Origin: JBGLNJ01 sp964353405
Lineage (GTDB): Bacteria > Chloroflexota > Anaerolineae > Fen-1058
Assembly (NCBI GenBank): GCA_964353405.1
Contig: CAYGWJ010000139.1
Location: 1 to 7,592, forward strand
Reading direction: 5' to 3'
Length of the DNA stretch: 7,592 nt
Shown here piece by piece: positions 1 through 6,394 of the stretch; the stretch's first letter is position 1, and each line of letters begins with the position of its first letter. The notes beneath the pieces are model-generated. The model made no database searches. It had not been told where the DNA came from and was given only the letters and a program-made list of their open reading frames with translations. Both the position numbers and the translations under genes were made by a program.

Positions 1-653
1 ACCGGTTGATCCTTTCCGAGCGCGCAGCCATGCGCGACTGGCGCAAAGTTCAAAAAGAAAAGCTTCTGTCCGAGCTGCACGTGGGAATGCACCTCAAGGG
101 CAAGGTCATCAGCCTGGCTGACTTTGGTGCGTTCGTAGACCTGGGTGGGGCTGACGGTCTGGTCCACCTGTCCGAGATTTCCTGGAAGCGCGTCACTCAT
201 CCCAAAGAAGTCCTCAAGGTCGGGCAAGAGGTCGAAGTCGAAGTGCTCAACGTGGACCACGACCGCAAGCGCATCGGGCTTTCGCTCAAGCGGTTGGAGG
301 CCGATCCCTGGAGTACGATTGAGAATCGTTACAAGATCGGCCAGTTGGTCGAAGGCACGATCACCAAGCTGGCCAAGTTCGGCGCGTTCGCGCGCATCAA
401 GGACGACGACGAGATCGAGGGCCTCATCCATATCTCGGAACTGTCCGACGGGCGCATCAATCACCCGAAGGAAGTCGTCAAAGAGGGCCTGGTGGTGACG
501 CTGCGGGTGATCCGCATTGACGCCGATAAGCGGCGGCTGGGGCTTTCTCTCAAGCGCGTTGACCAGGCCGAATATGTGGAATCCGACTGGCGGCAGGGCC
601 TGCAAGAGGCCTGGGAGGACGTTCCACCCGAAGCCGGGGCAGCGGAGGCCTAG
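1..653 (+). CDS. rpsA: 30S ribosomal protein S1, C-terminal part (5' end outside window)
   Basis: Ribosomal protein S1 binds mRNA on the small ribosomal subunit and helps initiation on structured or weak-Shine-Dalgarno messages. The frame is open from base 3 (Arg codon) through a TAG stop at 651-653, giving 216 visible residues. It begins with the inter-domain linker RLILSERAAMRDWRK, typical of the region between S1 repeats, so the true start lies upstream; the TTG at base 6 is only an internal Leu. Two S1 (OB-fold) domains follow, at about residues 28-97 (with DFGAFVDLGG, GLVHLSEIS, RKRIGLSLK) and 113-185 (with KFGAFARI, GLIHISELS, KRRLGLSLK). The acidic, Ala-rich tail is short. Full-length four-domain S1 proteins run to about 400 residues, so roughly half is seen. 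A general S1-domain RNA-binding protein is the alternative. No convincing intrinsic terminator follows the stop. Confidence 0.92.
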   Translation, partial: RLILSERAAMRDWRKVQKEKLLSELHVGMHLKGKVISLADFGAFVDLGGADGLVHLSEISWKRVTHPKEVLKVGQEVEVEVLNVDHDRKRIGLSLKRLEADPWSTIENRYKIGQLVEGTITKLAKFGAFARIKDDDEIEGLIHISELSDGRINHPKEVVKEGLVVTLRVIRIDADKRRLGLSLKRVDQAEYVESDWRQGLQEAWEDVPPEAGAAEA

Positions 654-669
654 AAAAGGCCGCGAAATT

Positions 670-854
670 TGGGCATGGTTCAGAATCCCAGGAAGTTAGA
701 TTGACACTTTCTACAATTGCCCAGAAATTTTTTTCGCGGCGGATGACCTCGAAACGGTCATTCCAAGTTCAAAAAGTGACGATTCCCGTCCGTTATGTCT
801 AGCGCAGTCAATTTCAGACCGGCGGACGTGTCAATCTAATCTGAACCATGCCCA
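670..854. repeat. Interrupted long inverted repeat, MITE-like, in the rpsA-adhesin gap
   Basis: The gap between the rpsA stop (653) and the adhesin start (976) holds no gene that I can support. It does hold an inverted repeat. The left arm (670-707) reads TGGGCATGGTTCAGA, then 11 extra bases (ATCCCAGGAAG, 685-695 approximately), then TTAGATTGACAC. The right arm (828-854) is the reverse complement of the two outer blocks joined without those 11 bases, so 27 bases match apart from the insertion. About 120 bases separate the arms and contain a small hairpin (ATGACC/GGTCAT, 743-761) but no reading frame of note. A degraded copy of the arm motif (GTCAATTTCAGACC, 807-820) lies just inside the right arm. 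The arms are too far apart for a simple terminator. I saw no target-site duplication beside it (AAATT left, TCCAT right), so calling it a MITE is inference. Confidence 0.6.
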
Positions 855-963
855 TCCATCATAACTGTTTGCAAAGGAACGGAGGCTGGCGCCCCAAATA
901 CCCAACCCATTCCCCCGTTCGGTCGCTTGTTTGTGTTGTCCAAGAATTGTAAGACTATTCGAT

Positions 964-969
964 AAGGAG
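964..969 (+). promoter_or_regulatory. Shine-Dalgarno of the large secreted protein
   Basis: AAGGAG lies six bases before the ATG at 976. It decides the start: the frame is open further upstream to 931, but the first residues there (MCCPRIVRLFDKENS) lack an RBS and would bury the signal peptide. Starting at 976 places a classical signal sequence at the N-terminus. Confidence 0.85.
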
Positions 970-975
970 AATTCG

Positions 976-3900
976 ATGAAACCCAGGTTTTCACAAACTT
1001 TGTTCGTTGCCCTGACCCTGCTGGCCAGCTTGGTCTTCCAGGTATCCCCGATCGCAGCCGCACCTATCGTCAGAGAAACGTTCAGGAACAGCACGGCGTC
1101 AGGATGGGTGCTCTACGATTCTGCTTGTTTGACAGCAGGAAGCACTACGGATGCCTGCGCGATGGCGCCCAACAACGAAGGCAATGGCAATGGCTGGCTG
1201 CGGCTGACTTCAGCCACTAATGACCAAAGAGCATCTGCCATTTACAATACTGCCTTTTCCAGCGCGAATGGTATCCAGGCCACGTTCCAGTATGCCACCT
1301 ATGGCGGCGATGGCGCAGACGGATTTACTTTTTACCTGATTGATGGCGCAACTGCCACGCCAACGACCGGGGGGCTGGGTGGAGCGCTTGGCTATACATT
1401 TGATAGTATAGGCAACCCGGGCGTCACTAATGGTTACCTGGCCGTCGGATTCGACGAATATGGAGCTTTTCTCAATCCAGCCGGCAGCGACAATGCCTGT
1501 AGTCCGAATGGCCCAGAGATCAAGGTGGCTGGCTCAGGGAATCTCGCAGTAACGCCTCCAGACCCTAACCGACACGCCTATGATTGTCTTCAAAGGGTAG
1601 CCGCACCAATCGCTACCGGTAATCGAGCTGGCGCGCGCTGGGTGCGCATCACGATCGCCCAAAGCGCCGCCTCGGTGAAAGTCGAAACGAGTCCCGACCA
1701 GGTCAACTGGACAACGAATATTGCTCCTTTCAGTCTCCCGCCTACCCAGGTTGCGCTTCCTGCCACATTCAAAATGGGTTTTTCCGGCGCCACCGGAGGT
1801 TCAACTAATTTTCACGAAATCCGCGACCTTGTCGTGACCGGCGCACAAACCTCGACGACCAGCGTCGTCTGCGCCCCCAACCCATCCACTGTCGGTCAAT
1901 CCGTCACCTGCACGGCGACGGTTGGCGGAAGCGCTGGCACACCCACCGGCACTGTAGACTTTTACGATGACACCACGTTGCTCCAGGCCGGCGTCGCGCT
2001 GGATGGCTCGGGACAAGCCACTTATACCACGTCGGCATTCACCCTGGGCAGTCACACGATTACCGCCAATTATGGCGCCGACCTCGTTTACGGCGCGAGC
2101 AGTGGTAACACCACACAGCAAGTGACCGCCTGCTCCACGCCGATTACCGTCACCAGCAATGCGGACAGCGGCGCGGGAACCTTGCGCCAGGCGCTATTGG
2201 ATGTGTGCGCGGGCGGCACGATCAACTTCGCCAACCCCGTCATGTCCGGCGCGACCATCACCCTCACCAGCGGTGAATTGGGGATTAGCAACAACGTGAC
2301 CATTGACGGTTCCGCGCTGGCTTCGCAAGTCACCGTCAGCGGCGGCGGCACTTCGCGCGTGTTCAACATCACCGGCGGGTCCAGTGTCACGCTGAACAGC
2401 CTGACCATCGCCAATGGAAATGCCCCCTCCAACTCCGGCGGCGGCATCTACATGCAAACCAGCGGCGCGGTAACGGTAACCAACAGCCTCTTCTACAATA
2501 ACAGAGCTGGCAGTGGCGCTGGCATCTTTGACCAAGCCGGCAGGCTGACGGTGAGCAACACGACCTTCGATCAAAATATCGCCTCACTCGCAGCCGGCGG
2601 CGGCATCTACGTCGGCGGCACCGGTTCCAGCATTGCTACTGTGAGCAATAGCACCTTCTCGGGCAACAGCGGCGATGCCGGCGGCGGCATCTTCAACGGC
2701 TGGTTCGCGAACCTGACGCTGCGCAACAGCACCTTCTCTGGCAACATTGCCACTGCGGGTAGTGGCGGCGGTCTCTTTGTTGACGACCAAGGCACAGCTT
2801 CTCTCAGCAACAATATCTTCGCCAACTCGACTGCCTCCTCCGATTGCTACCGCGATACTGGCAACAGCGTAGTGTCTACCAACAATCTGGTTGAAACGGA
2901 CGCGTCGGCGCCGAATAGTTGTGCGCCTGCTGTCACCGGCGACCCGCTGTTGAGCGCGCTCGGCAATTACGGCGGCGCGACTCAGACCTTCGCGTTATTG
3001 CCTGGTTCCCCGGCCATCAACGCGGGTGACAGCGCCACTTGTGCGGGTCTTCCCGGCGGCAACTTGGATCAGCGCGGTAAGGCGCGCGTCGGCGCGTGTG
3101 ATATTGGCTCGTTCGAATCCGGCGGGTTTACGCTCTCCCTCGGCGGCGGGAACAACCAGAGCACAACGGTCAACACCGCCTTTGCCACACGCCTGCAAGT
3201 CAACGTGGCATCCAATGCCGCCCCGGCGGAACCGGTGAACGGCGGACAAGTGACGTTCGCGGGGCCGTTGAGTGGCGCGGGCGTGACGCCAATCACTCAG
3301 ACGGCGACCATCGTAAGCAGCACGGCCAACGTGACCGCCACGGCGAACGCCACGGTCGGCGGACCGTACACAGTCAGCGCGAATGCAAATGGCTCGACTG
3401 GCGGCGTCAACTTCTCGCTCACCAACCTGCCCGCCTGCTCCACGCCGATTACCGTCACCAGCAATGCGGACAGCGGCGCGGGAACCTTGCGCCAAGCGCT
3501 ATTGGATGTGTGCGCGGGCGGCACGATCAACTTCGCCAACCCCGTCATGTCCGGCGCGACCATCACCCTCACCAGCGGTGAATTGGTGATTGGCAAGAAT
3601 CTGACCATTGACGGTTCGGCGCTGGCCTCACCGATCAGCATCAGCGGTAACAACGCAGTGCGCGTCTTCATGGTCAACAGCGGCGTGACCGCCAACCTGA
3701 TTGGTCTGAGAATCATCAATGGCTATGCGAGTGGCACCAGCGGCGCCGGCATCTACAACGCAGGTGTGCTGATGGTGAGCAACAGCACCTTATCTGGCAA
3801 CAACACCACTAACGGTGGCGCTGGCATCTGGAACCTGAGCAGCGGCACGCTGCTGGTAAGCAACAGCACTTTCTCCGGCAACAACGCCGCGTCCGGCGGC

Positions 3901-5055
3901 GGCATCGTTAGCCAAGGCGTGCTGACGGTGAGCAACAGCACCTTCTTCAGCAATACCGCCCTCTCTGGTGGCGGCGGCGGTTACAGCGGCGGCGGCATCT
4001 ACAACAGCAGCGGCACGCTGACCGTGCTGAACAGCACCTTCTCCGGCAATGGCGCGGCCAACGTGGGCGGCGGCATCTACAACATCTTCGGCACGCTGAA
4101 TTACGCCAACACCATCATCGCCAACTCCACGGGCGGCGGGGATTGTGTCAACAACGCCATGAACGGCGGCGTCATCGGCGTCAACACGAACAACCTGGTG
4201 CAAGATGGCTCCTGCAGCGCGGCGCTGAGCGGCGACCCGTTATTGAATGCGCTGGCCGATAACGGCGGGCGCACAGCAACGATGGCGTTGCGGCCCGGTT
4301 CGCCGGCCATTGACGCGGGCAATGATGCGACGTGCGCGGCTGCCCCGGTCAACGACCTCGACCAGCGCGGCGTAGCCCGTCCGCAGGGCGCGCACTGTGA
4401 CATCGGCGCGTATGAAGTGAACCAATTCACGCTCACGGTCAATACCGCAGGAAATGGCAGCGGTGTCGTGATGCCGGCCGTCGGGTCTCACTTCTACATC
4501 AGCAGCACGGTGGTCCCGATCACGGCGACGGCGAATCCCGGCTCGAGTTTCGCGGGTTGGAGCGGCGACCTGACAGGCAGTGCCAATCCGGCGACGGTAA
4601 CGATGACCGGGGACAAAGTGGTGACGGCGACGTTCAATACTAATCCTAATGCCGATCTGGTTGTAACCCAGTCCTATCAACTGAACTTCCTGCATGACAT
4701 CACCTTCACCCTGACGGTGCGCAATCTCGGCCCGAATGCTGCCGCTAACGCCGTCGTCTCCGACACTTTTCCGGCGGGCAACACGACCTGGACCTGGAGC
4801 TGTGTCTCCTCGGGTGGCGCGACCTGTACGGCGAACGGTTCGGGCAACATTGGCGATACGCTGGCCAGCTTCCCCAGCGGCGGAGTGGTCACCTACACCG
4901 TGCACGGCAACCTGGCTAACTGGTCCCGTTGGACAAATACGGTCGAAGTCATCCCACCGGCAGGCATCACCGATGCCGTTCCCAACAATAACCGTGCGAC
5001 TGTAGGGCGGTATGAAGTGTTCCTCATGCTGATCTTCAAGAACGCGACACCATAG
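976..5055 (+). CDS. Secreted mosaic lectin / beta-helix / Ig-like adhesin-type protein, 1359 aa
   Basis: Likely an exported surface or secreted protein that binds glycans or other cells; the exact ligand cannot be read. Order of parts: signal peptide 1-28 (KPR, hydrophobic core, IAAA); L-type-lectin-like domain about 30-288, with GDGADGFTFYL near 112-121 and AVGFDEYG at 156-163, resembling the family's conserved ADG and AVEFDT strands; Ig-like domain 291-384; beta-helix module 386-715; Ig-like linker 716-820; second beta-helix module 821-1147; divergent InlB B-repeat-like domain 1151-1221 (GSSFAGWSGDLTG, VTATF); DUF11-like domain 1226-1345; tail YEVFLMLIFKNATP. Each beta-helix module starts with DSGAGTLRQAL, carries NSTFSGN rungs (558, 584, 936, 963, 1019) and GGGIY turns, and closes with GSPAI(N/D)AG, LDQRG and CDIG(S/A)(F/Y)E, the choice-of-anchor-Q/CSLREA pattern. 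No catalytic motif was recognised. It appears monocistronic, ending before three hairpins. The lectin part looks less GC-rich than the beta-helices, suggesting mosaic assembly. Confidence 0.9.
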   Translation: MKPRFSQTLFVALTLLASLVFQVSPIAAAPIVRETFRNSTASGWVLYDSACLTAGSTTDACAMAPNNEGNGNGWLRLTSATNDQRASAIYNTAFSSANGIQATFQYATYGGDGADGFTFYLIDGATATPTTGGLGGALGYTFDSIGNPGVTNGYLAVGFDEYGAFLNPAGSDNACSPNGPEIKVAGSGNLAVTPPDPNRHAYDCLQRVAAPIATGNRAGARWVRITIAQSAASVKVETSPDQVNWTTNIAPFSLPPTQVALPATFKMGFSGATGGSTNFHEIRDLVVTGAQTSTTSVVCAPNPSTVGQSVTCTATVGGSAGTPTGTVDFYDDTTLLQAGVALDGSGQATYTTSAFTLGSHTITANYGADLVYGASSGNTTQQVTACSTPITVTSNADSGAGTLRQALLDVCAGGTINFANPVMSGATITLTSGELGISNNVTIDGSALASQVTVSGGGTSRVFNITGGSSVTLNSLTIANGNAPSNSGGGIYMQTSGAVTVTNSLFYNNRAGSGAGIFDQAGRLTVSNTTFDQNIASLAAGGGIYVGGTGSSIATVSNSTFSGNSGDAGGGIFNGWFANLTLRNSTFSGNIATAGSGGGLFVDDQGTASLSNNIFANSTASSDCYRDTGNSVVSTNNLVETDASAPNSCAPAVTGDPLLSALGNYGGATQTFALLPGSPAINAGDSATCAGLPGGNLDQRGKARVGACDIGSFESGGFTLSLGGGNNQSTTVNTAFATRLQVNVASNAAPAEPVNGGQVTFAGPLSGAGVTPITQTATIVSSTANVTATANATVGGPYTVSANANGSTGGVNFSLTNLPACSTPITVTSNADSGAGTLRQALLDVCAGGTINFANPVMSGATITLTSGELVIGKNLTIDGSALASPISISGNNAVRVFMVNSGVTANLIGLRIINGYASGTSGAGIYNAGVLMVSNSTLSGNNTTNGGAGIWNLSSGTLLVSNSTFSGNNAASGGGIVSQGVLTVSNSTFFSNTALSGGGGGYSGGGIYNSSGTLTVLNSTFSGNGAANVGGGIYNIFGTLNYANTIIANSTGGGDCVNNAMNGGVIGVNTNNLVQDGSCSAALSGDPLLNALADNGGRTATMALRPGSPAIDAGNDATCAAAPVNDLDQRGVARPQGAHCDIGAYEVNQFTLTVNTAGNGSGVVMPAVGSHFYISSTVVPITATANPGSSFAGWSGDLTGSANPATVTMTGDKVVTATFNTNPNADLVVTQSYQLNFLHDITFTLTVRNLGPNAAANAVVSDTFPAGNTTWTWSCVSSGGATCTANGSGNIGDTLASFPSGGVVTYTVHGNLANWSRWTNTVEVIPPAGITDAVPNNNRATVGRYEVFLMLIFKNATP
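2126..2281 (+). repeat. Intragenic direct repeat, copy 1
   Basis: This 156-base stretch encodes the opening of the first beta-helix module (from Ala385-Cys386). It matches 3431-3586 at 155 of 156 positions. The only difference is G2190 against A3495, a silent CAG/CAA change in a Gln codon. Identity stops abruptly at 2282 (G here, T in the other copy); beyond it the modules diverge in both DNA and protein. Confidence 0.95.
3431..3586 (+). repeat. Intragenic direct repeat, copy 2
   Basis: Second copy of the 2126-2281 sequence, encoding the opening of the second beta-helix module (from Ala820-Cys821). The offset is 1305 bases, exactly 435 codons, so recombination between copies would keep the reading frame and remove one beta-helix plus the second Ig-like linker, leaving about 924 residues. 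Confidence 0.95.
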
Positions 5056-5110
5056 TCAGCCTGAACCTTCCCCAGCGGCCCCCGCGGCTCTGGTAAGTTC
5101 CTAAACCCAA

Positions 5111-5144
5111 ACGGCCCTTTACACTCCCAGGTGTAAGGGGCCGT
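5111..5144 (+). terminator. Hairpin 1 after the adhesin (weak terminator)
   Basis: ACGGCCCTTTACAC (5111-5124) pairs with GTGTAAGGGGCCGT (5131-5144) around a six-base loop, a 14-bp stem with one G-U pair. The tail is CAAGTTTCT, not a proper T-run, so termination here may be partial. It lies 56 bases after the adhesin stop. Confidence 0.6.
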
Positions 5145-5154
5145 CAAGTTTCTG

Positions 5155-5190
5155 CGCCAGCGGCCAGGCATCCGCGTTTCTGGGCTGGCG
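5155..5190. other. Hairpin 2 between the two terminators
   Basis: CGCCAGC (5155-5161) pairs with GCTGGCG (5184-5190), and CCAG (5164-5167) with CTGG (5180-5183), leaving a two-base GG bulge and a 12-base loop. No T-run follows. It may protect the mRNA 3' end or simply be part of the terminator cluster. Confidence 0.5.
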
Positions 5191-5226
5191 TGGTTGTTGG
5201 ACGTGTCCAAGGCATCATTGTAAACC

Positions 5227-5270
5227 AAAACGGTCGGGCTTGAAAAAGTCCCGGCCGTTTTTTTGTTTGT
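5227..5270 (+). terminator. Intrinsic terminator of the adhesin transcript
   Basis: AAAACGGTCGGGCT (5227-5240) pairs with AGTCCCGGCCGTTTT (from 5247) across a six-base loop, with one G-U pair and one bulged T, followed by TTTTTTTGTTTGT. This is a textbook rho-independent terminator and the best in the window. The bases from here to about 5348 show nothing further that I can support. Confidence 0.85.
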
Positions 5271-5366
5271 CGTTAAAGGTGCTCTCTGCGGGCTCACCCC
5301 AGCGGCGCGATAAAACTGAAATTGGCACGAAATGATCTTGCAATCTAAAAATGCATTCTTATCGAG

Positions 5367-5678
5367 TTGCGCGTCCAGTTCCCCTCGACCTGGCCGTGGA
5401 GCGCACTGCCCTGGAATCAAGTGTGGACGGTGATTCAATGGCAGGATGCAGCGGGCAACTGGCACACCGTCGAAGGATGGCAAGGCACCCTCGACGAGAT
5501 GGTCAATACCGAGGGCGTCAAGACCTGGTGGGTGGCCCGGCCCGAGTGGGGCAAAGGGCCGTTCCGCTGGATGGTCTACGAACGACGGGGCGGCCGACTG
5601 TTAGCGCCAAGTGCGCCGTTCAAGCTGCCCTCGGCTCAAGATCAAAGAATCGGGATTACAGTGTCGCCGGAGCCGTGA
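5367..5678 (+). CDS. Trp-rich hypothetical protein or stranded domain, about 103 aa
   Basis: I do not firmly recognise this protein. It is compact and aromatic, with 11 Trp in 103 residues: FPSTWPW, VWTVIQWQD, NWHTVEGWQGTLDE, TWWVARPEWG, GPFRWMVYE. The alternating beta-strand look suggests a small all-beta domain. I have an unverified impression of similar Trp-rich segments in Chloroflexota extracellular proteins. The frame opens at 5349 after a TAA. The only usable start is TTG at 5367, with no Shine-Dalgarno, while the coding-like pattern begins immediately (LRVQFP), so it may be the C-terminal end of a larger gene cut off at about 5350. No promoter was seen upstream, and the terminator at 5227-5270 separates it from the adhesin. 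The overlapping frame starting with ATG at 5351 lacks this protein-like pattern. Reading it as a relic is about as likely as a live small gene. Confidence 0.45.
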   Translation: MRVQFPSTWPWSALPWNQVWTVIQWQDAAGNWHTVEGWQGTLDEMVNTEGVKTWWVARPEWGKGPFRWMVYERRGGRLLAPSAPFKLPSAQDQRIGITVSPEP

Positions 5679-5720
5679 CCTTGTGCACCAACAAAAAACA
5701 GCGAGCCGGCCGCATCGTAC

Positions 5721-5891
5721 CTACTCTTCGCTTTCCTCATAGGGCATTGACTCGGTCGCTGTTACATCCTCCGGGTGAGGATCGGGCGCGGATTCGGCCT
5801 TGACCACCTTGCGCGCAAAAATCAAATAGCCGGTGTGCGCCAGCAACTCGCCCGCCGTCGCCGCGCCCTTTAACTTGGCATAATTTCCAAG
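5721..5891 (-). pseudogene. C-terminal remnant of an unidentified gene
   Basis: On the - strand a frame open from 5891 down to a TAG at 5721-5723 encodes about 56 residues. The protein-like core is AKLKGAATAGELLAHTGYL followed by IFARKVVKAE, then an acidic, Pro-rich tail ending MPYEESEE. The codons are GC-rich at third positions, like the neighbouring genes. There is no start codon in the body; the only ATG is ten residues from the end. A TGA (5892-5894) closes the frame upstream, exactly where the DNA becomes AT-rich. It therefore looks like the tail of a real protein whose front was deleted. I cannot name the family; a methyltransferase-like end is possible but only a guess. It is convergent with the Trp-rich ORF, with 42 bases between stops holding nothing recognisable. 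Confidence 0.5.
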
Positions 5892-5903
5892 TCATGGTAG
5901 AAT
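5875..5903 (+). promoter_or_regulatory. Sigma70-type promoter with extended -10
   Basis: TTGGCA (5875-5880, 5 of 6 to consensus), a 17-base spacer, then TAGAAT (5898-5903, 5 of 6), preceded by TGG, the extended -10 form. Transcription would begin near 5910, about 26 bases before the ATG at 5936. It straddles the junction between GC-rich remnant and AT-rich DNA. Confidence 0.6.
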
Positions 5904-5935
5904 TAATTTAATTACAACTGGCTAAACCTCTTTTA

Positions 5936-6394
5936 ATGCTCACTGATCCCTCCTGCAGTGTAAGCAAGGCCCATACAATTGTGTTGCAATGCGTTCGCTT
6001 TTTTACGCTTATCGGCACAATCGCAGGTCTGGTCTTGCTGGTAATGACCAGGTCATCTCGAGAACCCGCGCAGGTGTTGGGTATTTCTCAAGCCAAAACG
6101 AGCGCCACTGGCGTTCTTCGTTCTCCCTCGTTTGCCTTTGTCACAACCCAAGGAGATCGGGACTGGGTCGGTCAACCCAATGTAACACCAAATACACAAC
6201 CCAGTGCTGCGGGGATGCCATCCATTTCTGACGGCAAGCGCGACATGGCGCTTGCGCAGAACGCGCCGGGCTCCAGTCTTACTGACGGCCTCGTGTGGAG
6301 CCTTGGTTGCCGTCCCAATCTCTGCTTTTACCAGTCCGGAGGACAAGATCCCCAGCACTTGTCTGGGACTGACCCCATAAGACCCATCAGTTGA
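5936..6394 (+). CDS. Hypothetical single-pass membrane or secreted protein, 152 aa
   Basis: Not recognised. The N-terminus has a basic/polar start, then one hydrophobic segment at residues about 21-37 (RFFTLIGTIAGLVLLVM), flanked by Arg, which would act as a signal anchor or uncleaved signal. The rest is polar, rich in Ser, Pro, Gln and Asn (PNVTPNTQPSAAG), with two Cys near the end and no domain I can name. A convincing promoter lies upstream (5875-5903), but no Shine-Dalgarno precedes the ATG. A GTG at 5981, with AAGG eleven bases before it, is an alternative start giving 137 residues and putting the helix nearly at the N-terminus. The 3' end overlaps by eight bases the convergent luxR-type remnant and contains a hairpin (6332-6371), so the C-terminal 20-30 residues may be fortuitous read-through. 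Moderate to low confidence that it is translated. Confidence 0.45.
   Translation: MLTDPSCSVSKAHTIVLQCVRFFTLIGTIAGLVLLVMTRSSREPAQVLGISQAKTSATGVLRSPSFAFVTTQGDRDWVGQPNVTPNTQPSAAGMPSISDGKRDMALAQNAPGSSLTDGLVWSLGCRPNLCFYQSGGQDPQHLSGTDPIRPIS
6332..6371. other. Two-part hairpin between convergent genes
   Basis: CAGTCC (6332-6337) pairs with GGACTG (6366-6371), and GGACAAG (6341-6347) with CTTGTCT (6358-6364, one G-U), separated by a small internal loop and closed by a ten-base loop. It starts 16 bases beyond the stop of the - strand luxR remnant. Neither strand has a T-run after it, so it may be a decayed terminator of the former luxR gene. Confidence 0.45.

Noticed and set aside
701..729. TTGACA at 701-706 as a promoter -35
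   Set aside because: No acceptable -10 lies 16-18 bases downstream (GAAATT at 17), and the motif is part of the inverted-repeat arm.
2640..4060. Short repeated blocks (AGCAACAGCACCTTCTC-like) as a CRISPR or tandem DNA array
   Set aside because: Spacing is irregular and in-frame; they encode the NSTFSGN rungs of the beta-helix, so protein structure explains them.
1590..4905. Many long open frames on the - strand within the adhesin gene (up to 221 codons)
   Set aside because: They lie antisense to a clear GC-rich, repetitive coding sequence; their products are low-complexity Arg/Ala/Val strings with no domain pattern.
5351..5803. 150-codon frame with an ATG start overlapping the Trp-rich ORF
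   Set aside because: Its product is Arg-rich and pattern-free, while the overlapping frame at 5367 has a clear aromatic beta-domain pattern.
6044..6056. Palindrome ATGACC-A-GGTCAT as an operator
   Set aside because: It lies inside a candidate coding frame, far from the promoter, and a 6-bp arm palindrome can arise by chance.
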